From Dolichospermum sp. UHCC 0259 (GTDB lineage: Bacteria; Cyanobacteriota; Cyanobacteriia; Cyanobacteriales; Nostocaceae), in NCBI RefSeq assembly GCF_009711935.1, contig NZ_VIKX01000201.1, positions 1-50,934 on the forward strand: a DNA stretch of 50,934 nt, given 5' to 3'. The notes below the pieces were generated by a model that worked only from the letters and a program-made list of their open reading frames with translations, was not told the DNA's origin and ran no database searches. Both the position numbers and the translations under genes were made by a program. Shown one piece after another: positions 1 through 7,900 of the stretch (the first letter of the stretch is position 1; every line of letters begins with the position of its first letter).

Positions 1-824
1 ATCCTTTCATAAAGGGAGCGGTAGAACCATCTTTTCAGCATTTCTGCTAAAGATATCTGGCGTTTTCTAATATAACGACCAACCAATTGTAAAGCCAGAG
101 GTAAGCAACCTAAACGCTGACAAAGTTCCTGTGCTTGTGCTGTTTCTGAAGTTAATTTATCAGCACCAATCAATTCAGATAGTAATGCCAGTGCCTCTAA
201 TTCAGAAAGGATTTGCAAAGACAAAGAACCAGATAAATCTAGCTTTAGTCTCGTTGTGATCAAAACCTGAAATTGAGATGGTTGTGGCGGCAAATAAGGC
301 TGAATCGCCGGATAATTCTGGACATCATCAAGAACTACTAAAGTATTACCTTTTTGCCAACGTTGCCAACACCAACTTACCTGTTCTAATAAATCAACAT
401 GATCCGGTGGTTGTAAACCTAAACTTGTGCGACAAAATTGAATAATTTGTAAACCAATATTTTGATCTCTAGCTTGCAACCAACAAATACCCCCAGGATA
501 AGTATTTAATTGTAAATGCAAAAAAGAATATTGGGTTGCCAATTCAGTTTTACCAATACCACCCATACCTTCAACAGCAGCAATCACAGCCGAATTATTT
601 GCTTCTAAATGCTGATGAATCAGTACCAGTTCCTTTTCCCGTCCGACAAACTTCTTTGTATTACTACCAGGGATATTGTGAGGAAACCCTGTAGGTGGAG
701 GAATATCACTTAAATTATTGACGGTTTGATAAATTTGAGTAATATTTCCAACTGTGATATTACCCCCAGCTTGGACATTTTCAAAGATTTTCTGGACATT
801 TTGAAAACTGGGATTTATAGTCAT
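1..824 (-). CDS. NB-ARC (NLR-like STAND) ATPase, 3' end beyond the window
   Basis: The frame is open from an ATG at 824 to the window edge, giving about 274 N-terminal residues. After a short N-terminal tail comes a conserved FVGRE box (residues 59-63), a P-loop GMGGIGKTEL (86-95), a Walker B-like LVVLDD (about 144-149), a TTR sensor segment and a GLPLA-like motif (GCLPLAL). This order is that of NB-ARC switch ATPases of the STAND class, which in bacteria act as ligand-triggered oligomerising sensors in immunity or signalling. The C-terminal sensor repeats, usually TPR or WD40, would lie outside the window. Residues 19-30 carry a Gly/Asn motif (AGGNITVGNITQ) that is echoed at the C-terminus of the gene 4 nt upstream, so the two products probably work together. 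An NB-ARC identity is well supported; an immune role is inferred. Confidence 0.85.
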   Translation of the reverse strand, partial: MTINPSFQNVQKIFENVQAGGNITVGNITQIYQTVNNLSDIPPPTGFPHNIPGSNTKKFVGREKELVLIHQHLEANNSAVIAAVEGMGGIGKTELATQYSFLHLQLNTYPGGICWLQARDQNIGLQIIQFCRTSLGLQPPDHVDLLEQVSWCWQRWQKGNTLVVLDDVQNYPAIQPYLPPQPSQFQVLITTRLKLDLSGSLSLQILSELEALALLSELIGADKLTSETAQAQELCQRLGCLPLALQLVGRYIRKRQISLAEMLKRWFYRSLYER

Positions 825-828
825 AATT

Positions 829-1290
829 TTAAGATTCTTGACTTAAATTACCCACATCAATATTGCCAGCTTTGATATCTGTGAGCATGGTTTGTTCAAT
901 TGAACCACCACTCCGGGTAGTTTTTTGGGTGATATCCTGAGCTTTTAAATCTCCAGTTAATTCAATTCCACTCAAAATCACCTGACGGATATTTTCATCT
1001 TGTGCTTTTAGTTCTTCAACCAGCAATTTCAGTTGATTGGCAAAAGTTTCATCAGCATTAATGTATGCTTGCAATTCATCTTGTAACTTAGTTTTATTTA
1101 CTTCATTTGGATCTTTTTCCGCACGAATCAATAAACCTTCCATTCCTTCGGCTTTTAGCTTTTCTCTAGTAGCGCTAACCAACTTTGCAAAAGTATCCGC
1201 GACTCCTTTCGCTAAAGCTTTTCCACCTTCTTTGAGTGCTTCGGAAAAGAACAAGGAAACAATTACCGCACCAGTGAGTGGTTCTACCAT
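829..1290 (-). CDS. Small effector-like protein paired with the NB-ARC ATPase
   Basis: This 153-residue protein has no family name that I recognise with certainty. The first 40 residues are a hydrophobic then amphipathic helical segment (LTGAVIVSLFF followed by Ala/Lys-rich helix), the middle is charged helix, and the tail ends in KAGNIDVGNLSQES. The tail motif matches AGGNITVGNITQ near the N-terminus of the downstream NB-ARC protein. Only 4 nt separate the two genes, so they are very likely co-translated. A helical, possibly membrane-active N-domain plus a motif shared with an NLR is the layout of bacterial amyloid-signalling (BASS) effectors with Bell-type domains. That assignment is an inference from architecture; the protein could instead be an accessory or inhibitor of the ATPase. 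Confidence 0.75.
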   Translation of the reverse strand: MVEPLTGAVIVSLFFSEALKEGGKALAKGVADTFAKLVSATREKLKAEGMEGLLIRAEKDPNEVNKTKLQDELQAYINADETFANQLKLLVEELKAQDENIRQVILSGIELTGDLKAQDITQKTTRSGGSIEQTMLTDIKAGNIDVGNLSQES

Positions 1291-1473
1291 AAAAATTACA
1301 CCTTAATTGATTAATACAGCACAAGTATATATCATTCGCAACAGGTCAAGCAACAAACAAGAAATTTCCAGCCTTTGCTTATTTGCATTTCTGCGCGAAA
1401 TAAAATCTCTACCAATACTTTTCGGTTAAGGCTAAAAAACAGTAACTTCTGGGCGAAAAAAACAGTAAATTCT

Positions 1474-1496
1474 GGGCGCAGGCCCTGCGCCCCTAC
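1474..1496. repeat. Dispersed GC-rich palindrome (copy 1)
   Basis: The perfect palindromic core GGGCGCAGGCCCTGCGCCC is followed by CTAC. The same core stands at 14871-14893 and 21042-21064, with a one-base variant at 2818-2837. In a low-GC genome these GC islands are mobile intergenic repeats, probably forming a hairpin in RNA. This copy lies between the coiled-coil gene and the small effector gene. Confidence 0.8.
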
Positions 1497-1508
1497 GGTG
1501 AGGTGATA

Positions 1509-2222
1509 CTATCTTTTTTTGGAATTATGGGGGCGTTGTTGGGGGTGATCTCCATTTTTAGGGACACTAGCAGAATTTAATTGTTTGCGACCATTAGTAA
1601 TAATTTTTAACATTTCTTGAATATCCTGTTCAATATTAGCCAGAACGTTATCGGCGTATTTATCAGCACCATCTTCAATTTCTTCGGCTTGGGAAATTGC
1701 AGTTTGGCGCATTTCTTCTAATTCTTGTTGACAAGCGCGACGTTTACGGTCAATTTCTGCGAGGGTGTCTTGCATCATTGCTTCACAATCCTGCTGGACT
1801 TGTCGCCGCAGTTGGTCGGCTTCTCTCTGTGCTTGCCTGACAATATCACTTTCGGATAAAATTTGCGCTCTTTTGGCTTGAGCTACGTCTACTACCTGTT
1901 GTCCATATTCTTCTGCTTCTAGAAGAATTTCATTCTTTTGTGCCAAAATATTTAGTGCTTCCTGAAACACTGTTGGTAAAGAAAGACGGACAAAATCCAG
2001 TTGTTCGAGTAATTTATCTTCATCTACTAAGGTACGTCCCGTCAGGGGAATCCTCAAACTAGAGAGAACTATTTCCTCTAATTGGTTGAGTTCGTGCTGA
2101 ATATCTACCCCTGCTGTTGGTTCTGGATTGCCAATGGAGGGGATACCATTCACGTACTCTCGTGGGGGAGGATTGTTGCCGTTGTGGTTGGGTTCGAGGC
2201 TAGGGATTTTTGGTTGTAGCAT
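1509..2222 (-). CDS. Cyanobacterial coiled-coil protein (DivIVA / ATP-synthase-b-like)
   Basis: The 237-residue protein has a Pro/Asn-rich N-terminus, then from about residue 45 an almost continuous charged helix rich in Glu, Gln, Ala and Arg (e.g. [19 protein letters not shown]), ending in a basic tail. No catalytic motif is visible. Proteins of this kind next to coaD in cyanobacteria are annotated as DivIVA-domain or ATP synthase B/B'-like, which reflects only coiled-coil resemblance; a scaffold role at the cell division or polar membrane is possible but unproven. The start is uncertain. The ATG at 2222 makes a 73-nt overlap with coaD. A GTG at 2153 gives a GTGA overlap with the coaD stop, a classic translational-coupling arrangement, and yields 214 residues. 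Neither start has a clear ribosome binding site. Confidence 0.75.
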   Translation of the reverse strand: MLQPKIPSLEPNHNGNNPPPREYVNGIPSIGNPEPTAGVDIQHELNQLEEIVLSSLRIPLTGRTLVDEDKLLEQLDFVRLSLPTVFQEALNILAQKNEILLEAEEYGQQVVDVAQAKRAQILSESDIVRQAQREADQLRRQVQQDCEAMMQDTLAEIDRKRRACQQELEEMRQTAISQAEEIEDGADKYADNVLANIEQDIQEMLKIITNGRKQLNSASVPKNGDHPQQRPHNSKKR

Positions 2223-2683
2223 TGGTATATATCTAGGGCAATGTGTGGGGGAACAAGATGATCAACAGAGCCACCAAACCTGGCAATCTCTTTTACCACA
2301 CTACTACTTAAAAAACTATACTCATTTGATGTTGCCAGAAAAACTGTCTCGATCTGAGTAGACAATGTTTTATTAGTGTGAGCCATTTGTAGCTCTATCT
2401 CAAAGTCAGAAACCGCTCTTAACCCCCGTAACAAAACTTGCGCTTGTTGCATTTGGGCATATTTTACGGTCAAACCGTCAAAGCTGTCTACTCCTACATT
2501 TGGTAAATGTTTTGTAGATAGACGAATTTGTTCTAATCTTTGCTCTACTGTAAACAATGGCATTTTATTGGGATTGCGGAGGACGGCAACTATGACTCGC
2601 TCAAATAAACGGCTACTGCGCTGAATGAGGTCTAAATGTCCCAAGGTGATGGGATCAAAACTACCAGGATAAATAGCAATCAC
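2150..2683 (-). CDS. coaD: Phosphopantetheine adenylyltransferase
   Basis: CoaD transfers AMP from ATP to 4'-phosphopantetheine, the penultimate step of coenzyme A synthesis, in the cytoplasm. The N-terminus [20 protein letters not shown] carries the nucleotidyltransferase (T/H)xGH signature (TLGH). Other family blocks are [18 protein letters not shown] and the [18 protein letters not shown] segment that contacts ATP. At 177 residues it is slightly longer than the roughly 160-residue bacterial norm because of a Ser/Thr-rich C-terminal tail. It is the first gene of a probable two-gene unit with the coiled-coil protein, whose start overlaps its 3' end. Identity is secure. Confidence 0.97.
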   Translation of the reverse strand: MIAIYPGSFDPITLGHLDLIQRSSRLFERVIVAVLRNPNKMPLFTVEQRLEQIRLSTKHLPNVGVDSFDGLTVKYAQMQQAQVLLRGLRAVSDFEIELQMAHTNKTLSTQIETVFLATSNEYSFLSSSVVKEIARFGGSVDHLVPPHIALDIYQCYNQKSLASNPTTTATILPHEST

Positions 2684-2746
2684 AATGTTATTTTAAGTGA
2701 TTATATTGACGGATTTTCAAGAGAACTTTATTAAATCTAACATAGG

Positions 2747-2783
<37 letters not shown>

Positions 2784-2815
2784 AGAAGGAGGGAAGGAAG
2801 AAGAAGGGAAGGAAG

Positions 2816-2909
2816 TAGGGGCGCAGTCCCTGCGCCCAAAAGTTAAGAGTTTGTTTTTGTGTGGATTTAGCCGGAAATTTTGGATCTCATGCAAGTGCAT
2901 ACCGCTATA
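2816..2909. repeat. Truncated MITE-like element (one terminal repeat missing)
   Basis: The segment starts with the palindrome variant GGGCGCAGTCCCTGCGCCC and ends with CATGCAAGTGCATACCGCTATA. This is the same order of modules as the right half of the complete element at 14836-14942. The left TATAGCGGTA terminus is absent here, so the copy looks truncated. It occupies the gap between coaD and lgt and probably carries no gene. Confidence 0.7.
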
Positions 2910-2977
2910 GTGACTAAGGCGTACTATATTATTGTGTTTCATCTCCATAGATTTCAAATTCCTATAGGTAATTTTGT

Positions 2978-3853
2978 ATGGTAGTGGATTTTTCTGTTTT
3001 GCCGTTGGGGTTTTTATTTACTTCCCCTGGTCCGATTGTGGTTAAATTGGGACCTATTGTTATTCGTTGGTATGGGTTATTGATTGCTTCGGCTGTGTTA
3101 ATTGGTGTTAGTCTTTCTCAATACCTAGCCAAGCGTCGTCATGTTAATCCTGATTTAATTAGTGATTTATCAATTTGGTTGGTGATTGGGGCTATTCCTG
3201 CGGCTAGGTTGTATTATGTTTTGTTTCAGTGGCCAGAATATTCTCAACACCCAGAACGGATAATTGCCATTTGGCAAGGGGGTATTGCGATTCATGGGGC
3301 AATTATTGGTGGTGCGATCGCAGCGTTAATTTTTGCTAAATTGAATAAGGTATCTTTTTGGCAATTGACTGATTTGGTTGCTCCTTCGTTAATATTAGGG
3401 CAAGCCATTGGTCGGTGGGGAAATTTTTTCAACTCGGAAGCTTTTGGTGGACCAACTAATTTACCTTGGAAATTATATATTCCCCCAGATCGTCGTCCTT
3501 TGGATTTGGTAAATTTTGAATATTTCCATCCCACTTTTCTGTATGAATCGCTGTGGAATTTAATGGTGTTTTCGCTGTTACTAACTTTATTTTTTCGCGC
3601 TTTATCTAAAAAACCCCGGTTGAAGGTAGGGACGTTATTTTTAGTTTACTGGGTTGCCTATAGCTTGGGACGGGTTTGGATTGAAGGTTTACGCACAGAT
3701 AGCTTAATGCTAGGACCTTTACGGATAGCACAGATGGTAAGTTTAGGAGGAATGACTTTAGGATTATTTGGGTTGGCTTGGTTGTATATATTCAAGCGTC
3801 CTTTACCTGATGTTGTTGCTTCGCTAAATGGAGAAAAAAATGCCCCAGAGTAA
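2978..3853 (+). CDS. lgt: Prolipoprotein diacylglyceryl transferase
   Basis: Lgt attaches diacylglycerol from phosphatidylglycerol to the lipobox cysteine of prolipoproteins at the plasma membrane. The 291-residue protein has about seven hydrophobic membrane segments. The family signature [14 protein letters not shown] lies at residues 145-158, HGAIIGG is at about 107-113, and the YP(T/E)xLYES-like segment reads [11 protein letters not shown] (about 187-197). The closing segment [12 protein letters not shown] is also characteristic. Length and motif order are normal and complete. It is a single gene; a short imperfect hairpin overlaps its stop codon. Identity is secure. Confidence 0.97.
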   Translation: MVVDFSVLPLGFLFTSPGPIVVKLGPIVIRWYGLLIASAVLIGVSLSQYLAKRRHVNPDLISDLSIWLVIGAIPAARLYYVLFQWPEYSQHPERIIAIWQGGIAIHGAIIGGAIAALIFAKLNKVSFWQLTDLVAPSLILGQAIGRWGNFFNSEAFGGPTNLPWKLYIPPDRRPLDLVNFEYFHPTFLYESLWNLMVFSLLLTLFFRALSKKPRLKVGTLFLVYWVAYSLGRVWIEGLRTDSLMLGPLRIAQMVSLGGMTLGLFGLAWLYIFKRPLPDVVASLNGEKNAPE

Positions 3854-3977
3854 TTAATCTCCAGGGCTTAACCAGGGTGCATCTACCATCTATTTCTACT
3901 AGGCAAAGTGGCTGAATCCGGATAGTGCTAGGGAAATGCTAAAAGTTTTTTTTGCAAGGTTTTGAAGGGTGGCATGA

Positions 3978-4793
3978 ATGAGTGAATCTACTAGTAATTT
4001 GAGTTTTTCTAAGTATCCAAATTCCTTGGAATCTGCGGTTTATATTGTTGGGGCAGGACCAGGAGATCCTGATTTATTAACGGTTAGAGCGCAAAAGTTG
4101 TTGAGTGCGGCTGATGTAATTTTATTTGCAGATTCCTTAATTCCCGAACAAATTCTAGATATTTGTCGTGTAGATGCCGAAATTATTAAAACAGCAAATC
4201 GGACTTTGGAAGAAATTGTACCACTGATGATTGACGCCGTGCGATCGCATAAATCAGTCGTCAGGCTACATTCTGGTGATCCTAGTCTGTATAGTGCTAT
4301 TCATGAACAAATGCAGCTATTAGCCGATGCTAATATTCCTTTTGAAGTTATCCCTGGTATCAGTGCCTTTCAAGCTGCCGCAGCTAAATTGAAAATAGAG
4401 TTAACTGTCCCTGGTTTAGTCCAAACTATCATCCTCACTCGCATTAGTGGCCGTACCCATGTTCCTGATACTGAAGAGTTAGCAGCTTTAGCAGCCCATC
4501 GTGCCAGTTTATGTTTATATTTAAGTGTGAGCCATATCACTGAAGCTCAAGAGAAATTGTTAGAACATTATGATCCAGATACTCCAGTAGCAATTTGCTA
4601 TCGCTTAGGCTGGCCAGATGAAAAAATCCGGGTTGTAAATTTAACACAAATGGCAGATTGTACCCATGAAGAAAAATTACGGCGAACTACACTTTATGTG
4701 ATTAGTCCAGCACTACTACCAGTAAGTGGGCGCTCCCGCTTGTATCACCCCGAACATAATCATTTATTCCGTTCATCTCATAATCTTGGCTAG
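3978..4793 (+). CDS. cobM: Precorrin-4 C11-methyltransferase
   Basis: This SAM-dependent tetrapyrrole methylase (CobM/CbiF) methylates C-11 of precorrin-4 or cobalt-precorrin-4 in cobalamin biosynthesis. After a 20-residue leader, the motif YIVGAGPGDPDLLTVRA marks the family, followed by LHSGDPSLYSA, VIPGISAFQAAAA and ILTRISGRTHVP, all typical of CobM rather than other precorrin methylases. The start at 3978 lies 4 nt after a dead-end ATG at 3974 that meets a stop after three codons. A second cobalamin gene, cobyrinate diamide synthase, lies at 24440, so the genes of the pathway are scattered, as usual in cyanobacteria. I saw no convincing B12 riboswitch upstream. Confidence 0.95.
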   Translation: MSESTSNLSFSKYPNSLESAVYIVGAGPGDPDLLTVRAQKLLSAADVILFADSLIPEQILDICRVDAEIIKTANRTLEEIVPLMIDAVRSHKSVVRLHSGDPSLYSAIHEQMQLLADANIPFEVIPGISAFQAAAAKLKIELTVPGLVQTIILTRISGRTHVPDTEELAALAAHRASLCLYLSVSHITEAQEKLLEHYDPDTPVAICYRLGWPDEKIRVVNLTQMADCTHEEKLRRTTLYVISPALLPVSGRSRLYHPEHNHLFRSSHNLG

Positions 4794-4994
4794 TACAAAA
4801 CGGCGTAAATAAACCAACCATTCTAAATCCTCCAAAAGCCTATACTGTCTTCATTTTGACTTTTGACTTTTGACTTCCGCCTTGCGGTACTAGTAGTTCG
4901 TCAAATAAATTTTGATGGGTAATGGAAAAAAACTTCTGTTCTTCCCTCCCCCACCTGGCTTCACTGAAGATGAAATATCGCTGAAAAAAACAAG

Positions 4995-7900
4995 ATGAAC
5001 AAAAGTAATATTGGTACAGTTACTATTCCTGGGTATACAATTACTGAACTTATTTATGCTAGTAAAAAAACTACAGTTTATCGTGGTCAACAACAAACAA
5101 CACAGATTTCAGTTATTATCAAGATTCTCAACGCAGAATATCCCGGGTTGCAGGATTTAATAGCATTTAAAAATCAATTTGCTATTAGTCAACAAATAGA
5201 TCACCCAAATATTATTAAATCTTATGCCCTAGAAAAATATGGTAATAGTTATGCCCTAATTTTGGAAGATTTTAGTGGTATATCTTTAAGTGAATATACC
5301 AACTTACAAAAATTAGATATTAACTCTTTTCTGCCTATTGCCATTGCAATTACTAAAGCATTAGAGTTTTTGTATGCCAGGAGAATTATTCATAAAGATA
5401 TTAAGCCAAGAAATATTCTCATTAATCCCGAAACTCAGAAAATCAAGCTGATAGATTTTAGTATTTCCTCCCTATTACCAAAAGAAACAGCGGGCATCAA
5501 AAGCCCGAATGTATTAGCAGGGACACTTACCTATATGTCTCCAGAACAAACGGGAAGAATGAATAGAGGCATAGATTACCGCACTGATTTTTATTCTTTA
5601 GGAGTAACTTTTTATGAATTACTCACAGGACAATTACCTTTTTATAGTCAAAATCATTTAGAATTAGTATATTGCCATATTGCCAAAGAGCCTATTTATC
5701 CTAGAGAAATTAATCCACAAATCCCTCAAGTTCTTGCAGATATCATTATTAAGTTAATGGCAAAAAACCCCGATGATAGATATCAAACAGCTAGAGGAAT
5801 TAGATATGATCTAGAAATATGTCAAAAAATGTTATTAACTGAAGATGAGATTAATAACTTTGAATTAGCAAAAAGAGATATCAGTGATAGGTTTCTAATT
5901 CATGACAAACTATATGGTAGAGAACAGGAAATTATTGCTTTATTAAATGCCTTTGAAAGTATCAGTGCTGGTAATAAAGAATTAATGTTAGTCGCAGGAT
6001 TTTCTGGGATTGGTAAAACTGCTGTAGTTAATGAAGTTCATAAACCAATTGTTCGGCAAAAAGGTTATTTTATCTCTGGTAAATATGATCAGTTTCAGAA
6101 AAATATTCCCTTTTCTGCCTTAGTGCAAGCATTACGCAGTCTCATGAGACAACTGCTAACTGAAAATATAGTGCAGTTACAAGAGTGGAAAACCCAGATT
6201 TTATCAGCTTTAGGAGAACAGGGACAGGTAATTATTGATGTTATTCCTGAACTACAACATATTATTGGACAGCAACCACCCGTTACCGAACTCACAGGTA
6301 ATGCTTCAGAAAATCGCTTTAACTTATTATTTAGTAAATTTATTCAAGTATTAGCCACTAGCAAACATCCATTAGTCATTTTCTTAGATGATTTACAATG
6401 GGCTGATATAGCTTCCTTAAAATTAATAAAATTATTAATGTGTGCAAAATATACCAAATACTTATTATTAATTGGTGCATATCGAGATAATGAAATTAAC
6501 CCAGGACATCCTTTAATTATGACATTAGATGATATTCGTCAAGAAAATATCACAATTAATCAAATTATTTTACAAGCTTTAGATAAATCTCATATTAGAC
6601 TATTAGTCACAGATACTCTATGTTGTCCAGAATCAGATAGTCAAGACCTCACAGAACTACTTTTAAGAACTACTCAAGGTAATCCATTTTTTGCCAATCA
6701 GTTACTTAAATCATTACATGAAGATGGATTAATTACGTTTAATTTTAGCCTTGGTTATTGGCAGTGTGATATCAATGCAGCTAAAGCTTTATATCATCAC
6801 CATGATATTGTTAATTTTCTGAAAACACAATTACAAAAATTACCTAGAAATACTCAAGATATTTTAAAAATAGCTGCTTGTATTGGCAACCAATTTGATT
6901 TGGCTACCCTATCTATCGTTTGTGAAAAATCCCAAATCCAAGTAGCGGCAGAATTATGGAATGCTTTACAAGAAGAACTGATTATCCCCCAAAATGAAGC
7001 TTATAAATTTTTTACGGACGAACAATCAGCATTTGATCTTTTTAACTTAAATTTCACAGTTAATAACACTGAATTAATTTTTGTTAAATATAAATTTCTC
7101 CATGACCGAGTTCAACAAGCAACTTATGCCTTAATTTCTGATGTTGATAAATCAGCAACACACTTAAAAATTGGTCAATTACTGTTAAAAAATACCAATA
7201 CAGTGGAACTAGAAGAGAAAATATTTGAGATAGTTAATCAGTTAAATATTGGGATGGAATTAATTACTAATCAGTCAGAAAGATATGAATTAGCTAAGTT
7301 AAACTTAATTGCTGGTTGTAAAGCCAAATCTTCTACTGCTTATGAAGCTGCTGTCAGATATTTAAATGTAGGCTTGCAACTTTTAGCCGTAAATAGTTGG
7401 GAATATGATTATGAATTGACTTTAAATCTCTATGTAGAGTCTGTAGAAGCAGAATACTTAAATATTAATCCTGAACAAGCAATAACCTATATAGAAATAG
7501 TTAGAAAAAATGCAACTAGTGTATTAGACCAAGTAAAGGTATATAAAAAACAAATGCTCATGTATGACATGGAATCAAGCATTTATACAGGTCTACAATT
7601 ATTAGAGATGTTAGGAGTTACCTTAGAACAAGTACCTCCAGAAAATGTCAATATTGAGGATTTAATAAGTTTACCAAAAATGATAGATCCTTATGCACTA
7701 GCAGCTATGGGGATATTAGTCAGTCTCAGTCTTGTGGCTTATATATCAAATCCATCATTGGTATTGCCGATTATATTTACAATGATATATCTATCTAGTA
7801 ACTATGGAAATTCTGCGGAATCTGCCTATGGATATATTGTTTATGGTTTTATCCTTTGTGATACTTTTGCGGATATTGATACTGGATATAGATATGGAAA

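Noticed and set aside
3854-3977. Cobalamin riboswitch upstream of cobM
   Set aside because: Only short B12-box-like fragments are seen and the rest of the conserved structure is not recognisable.
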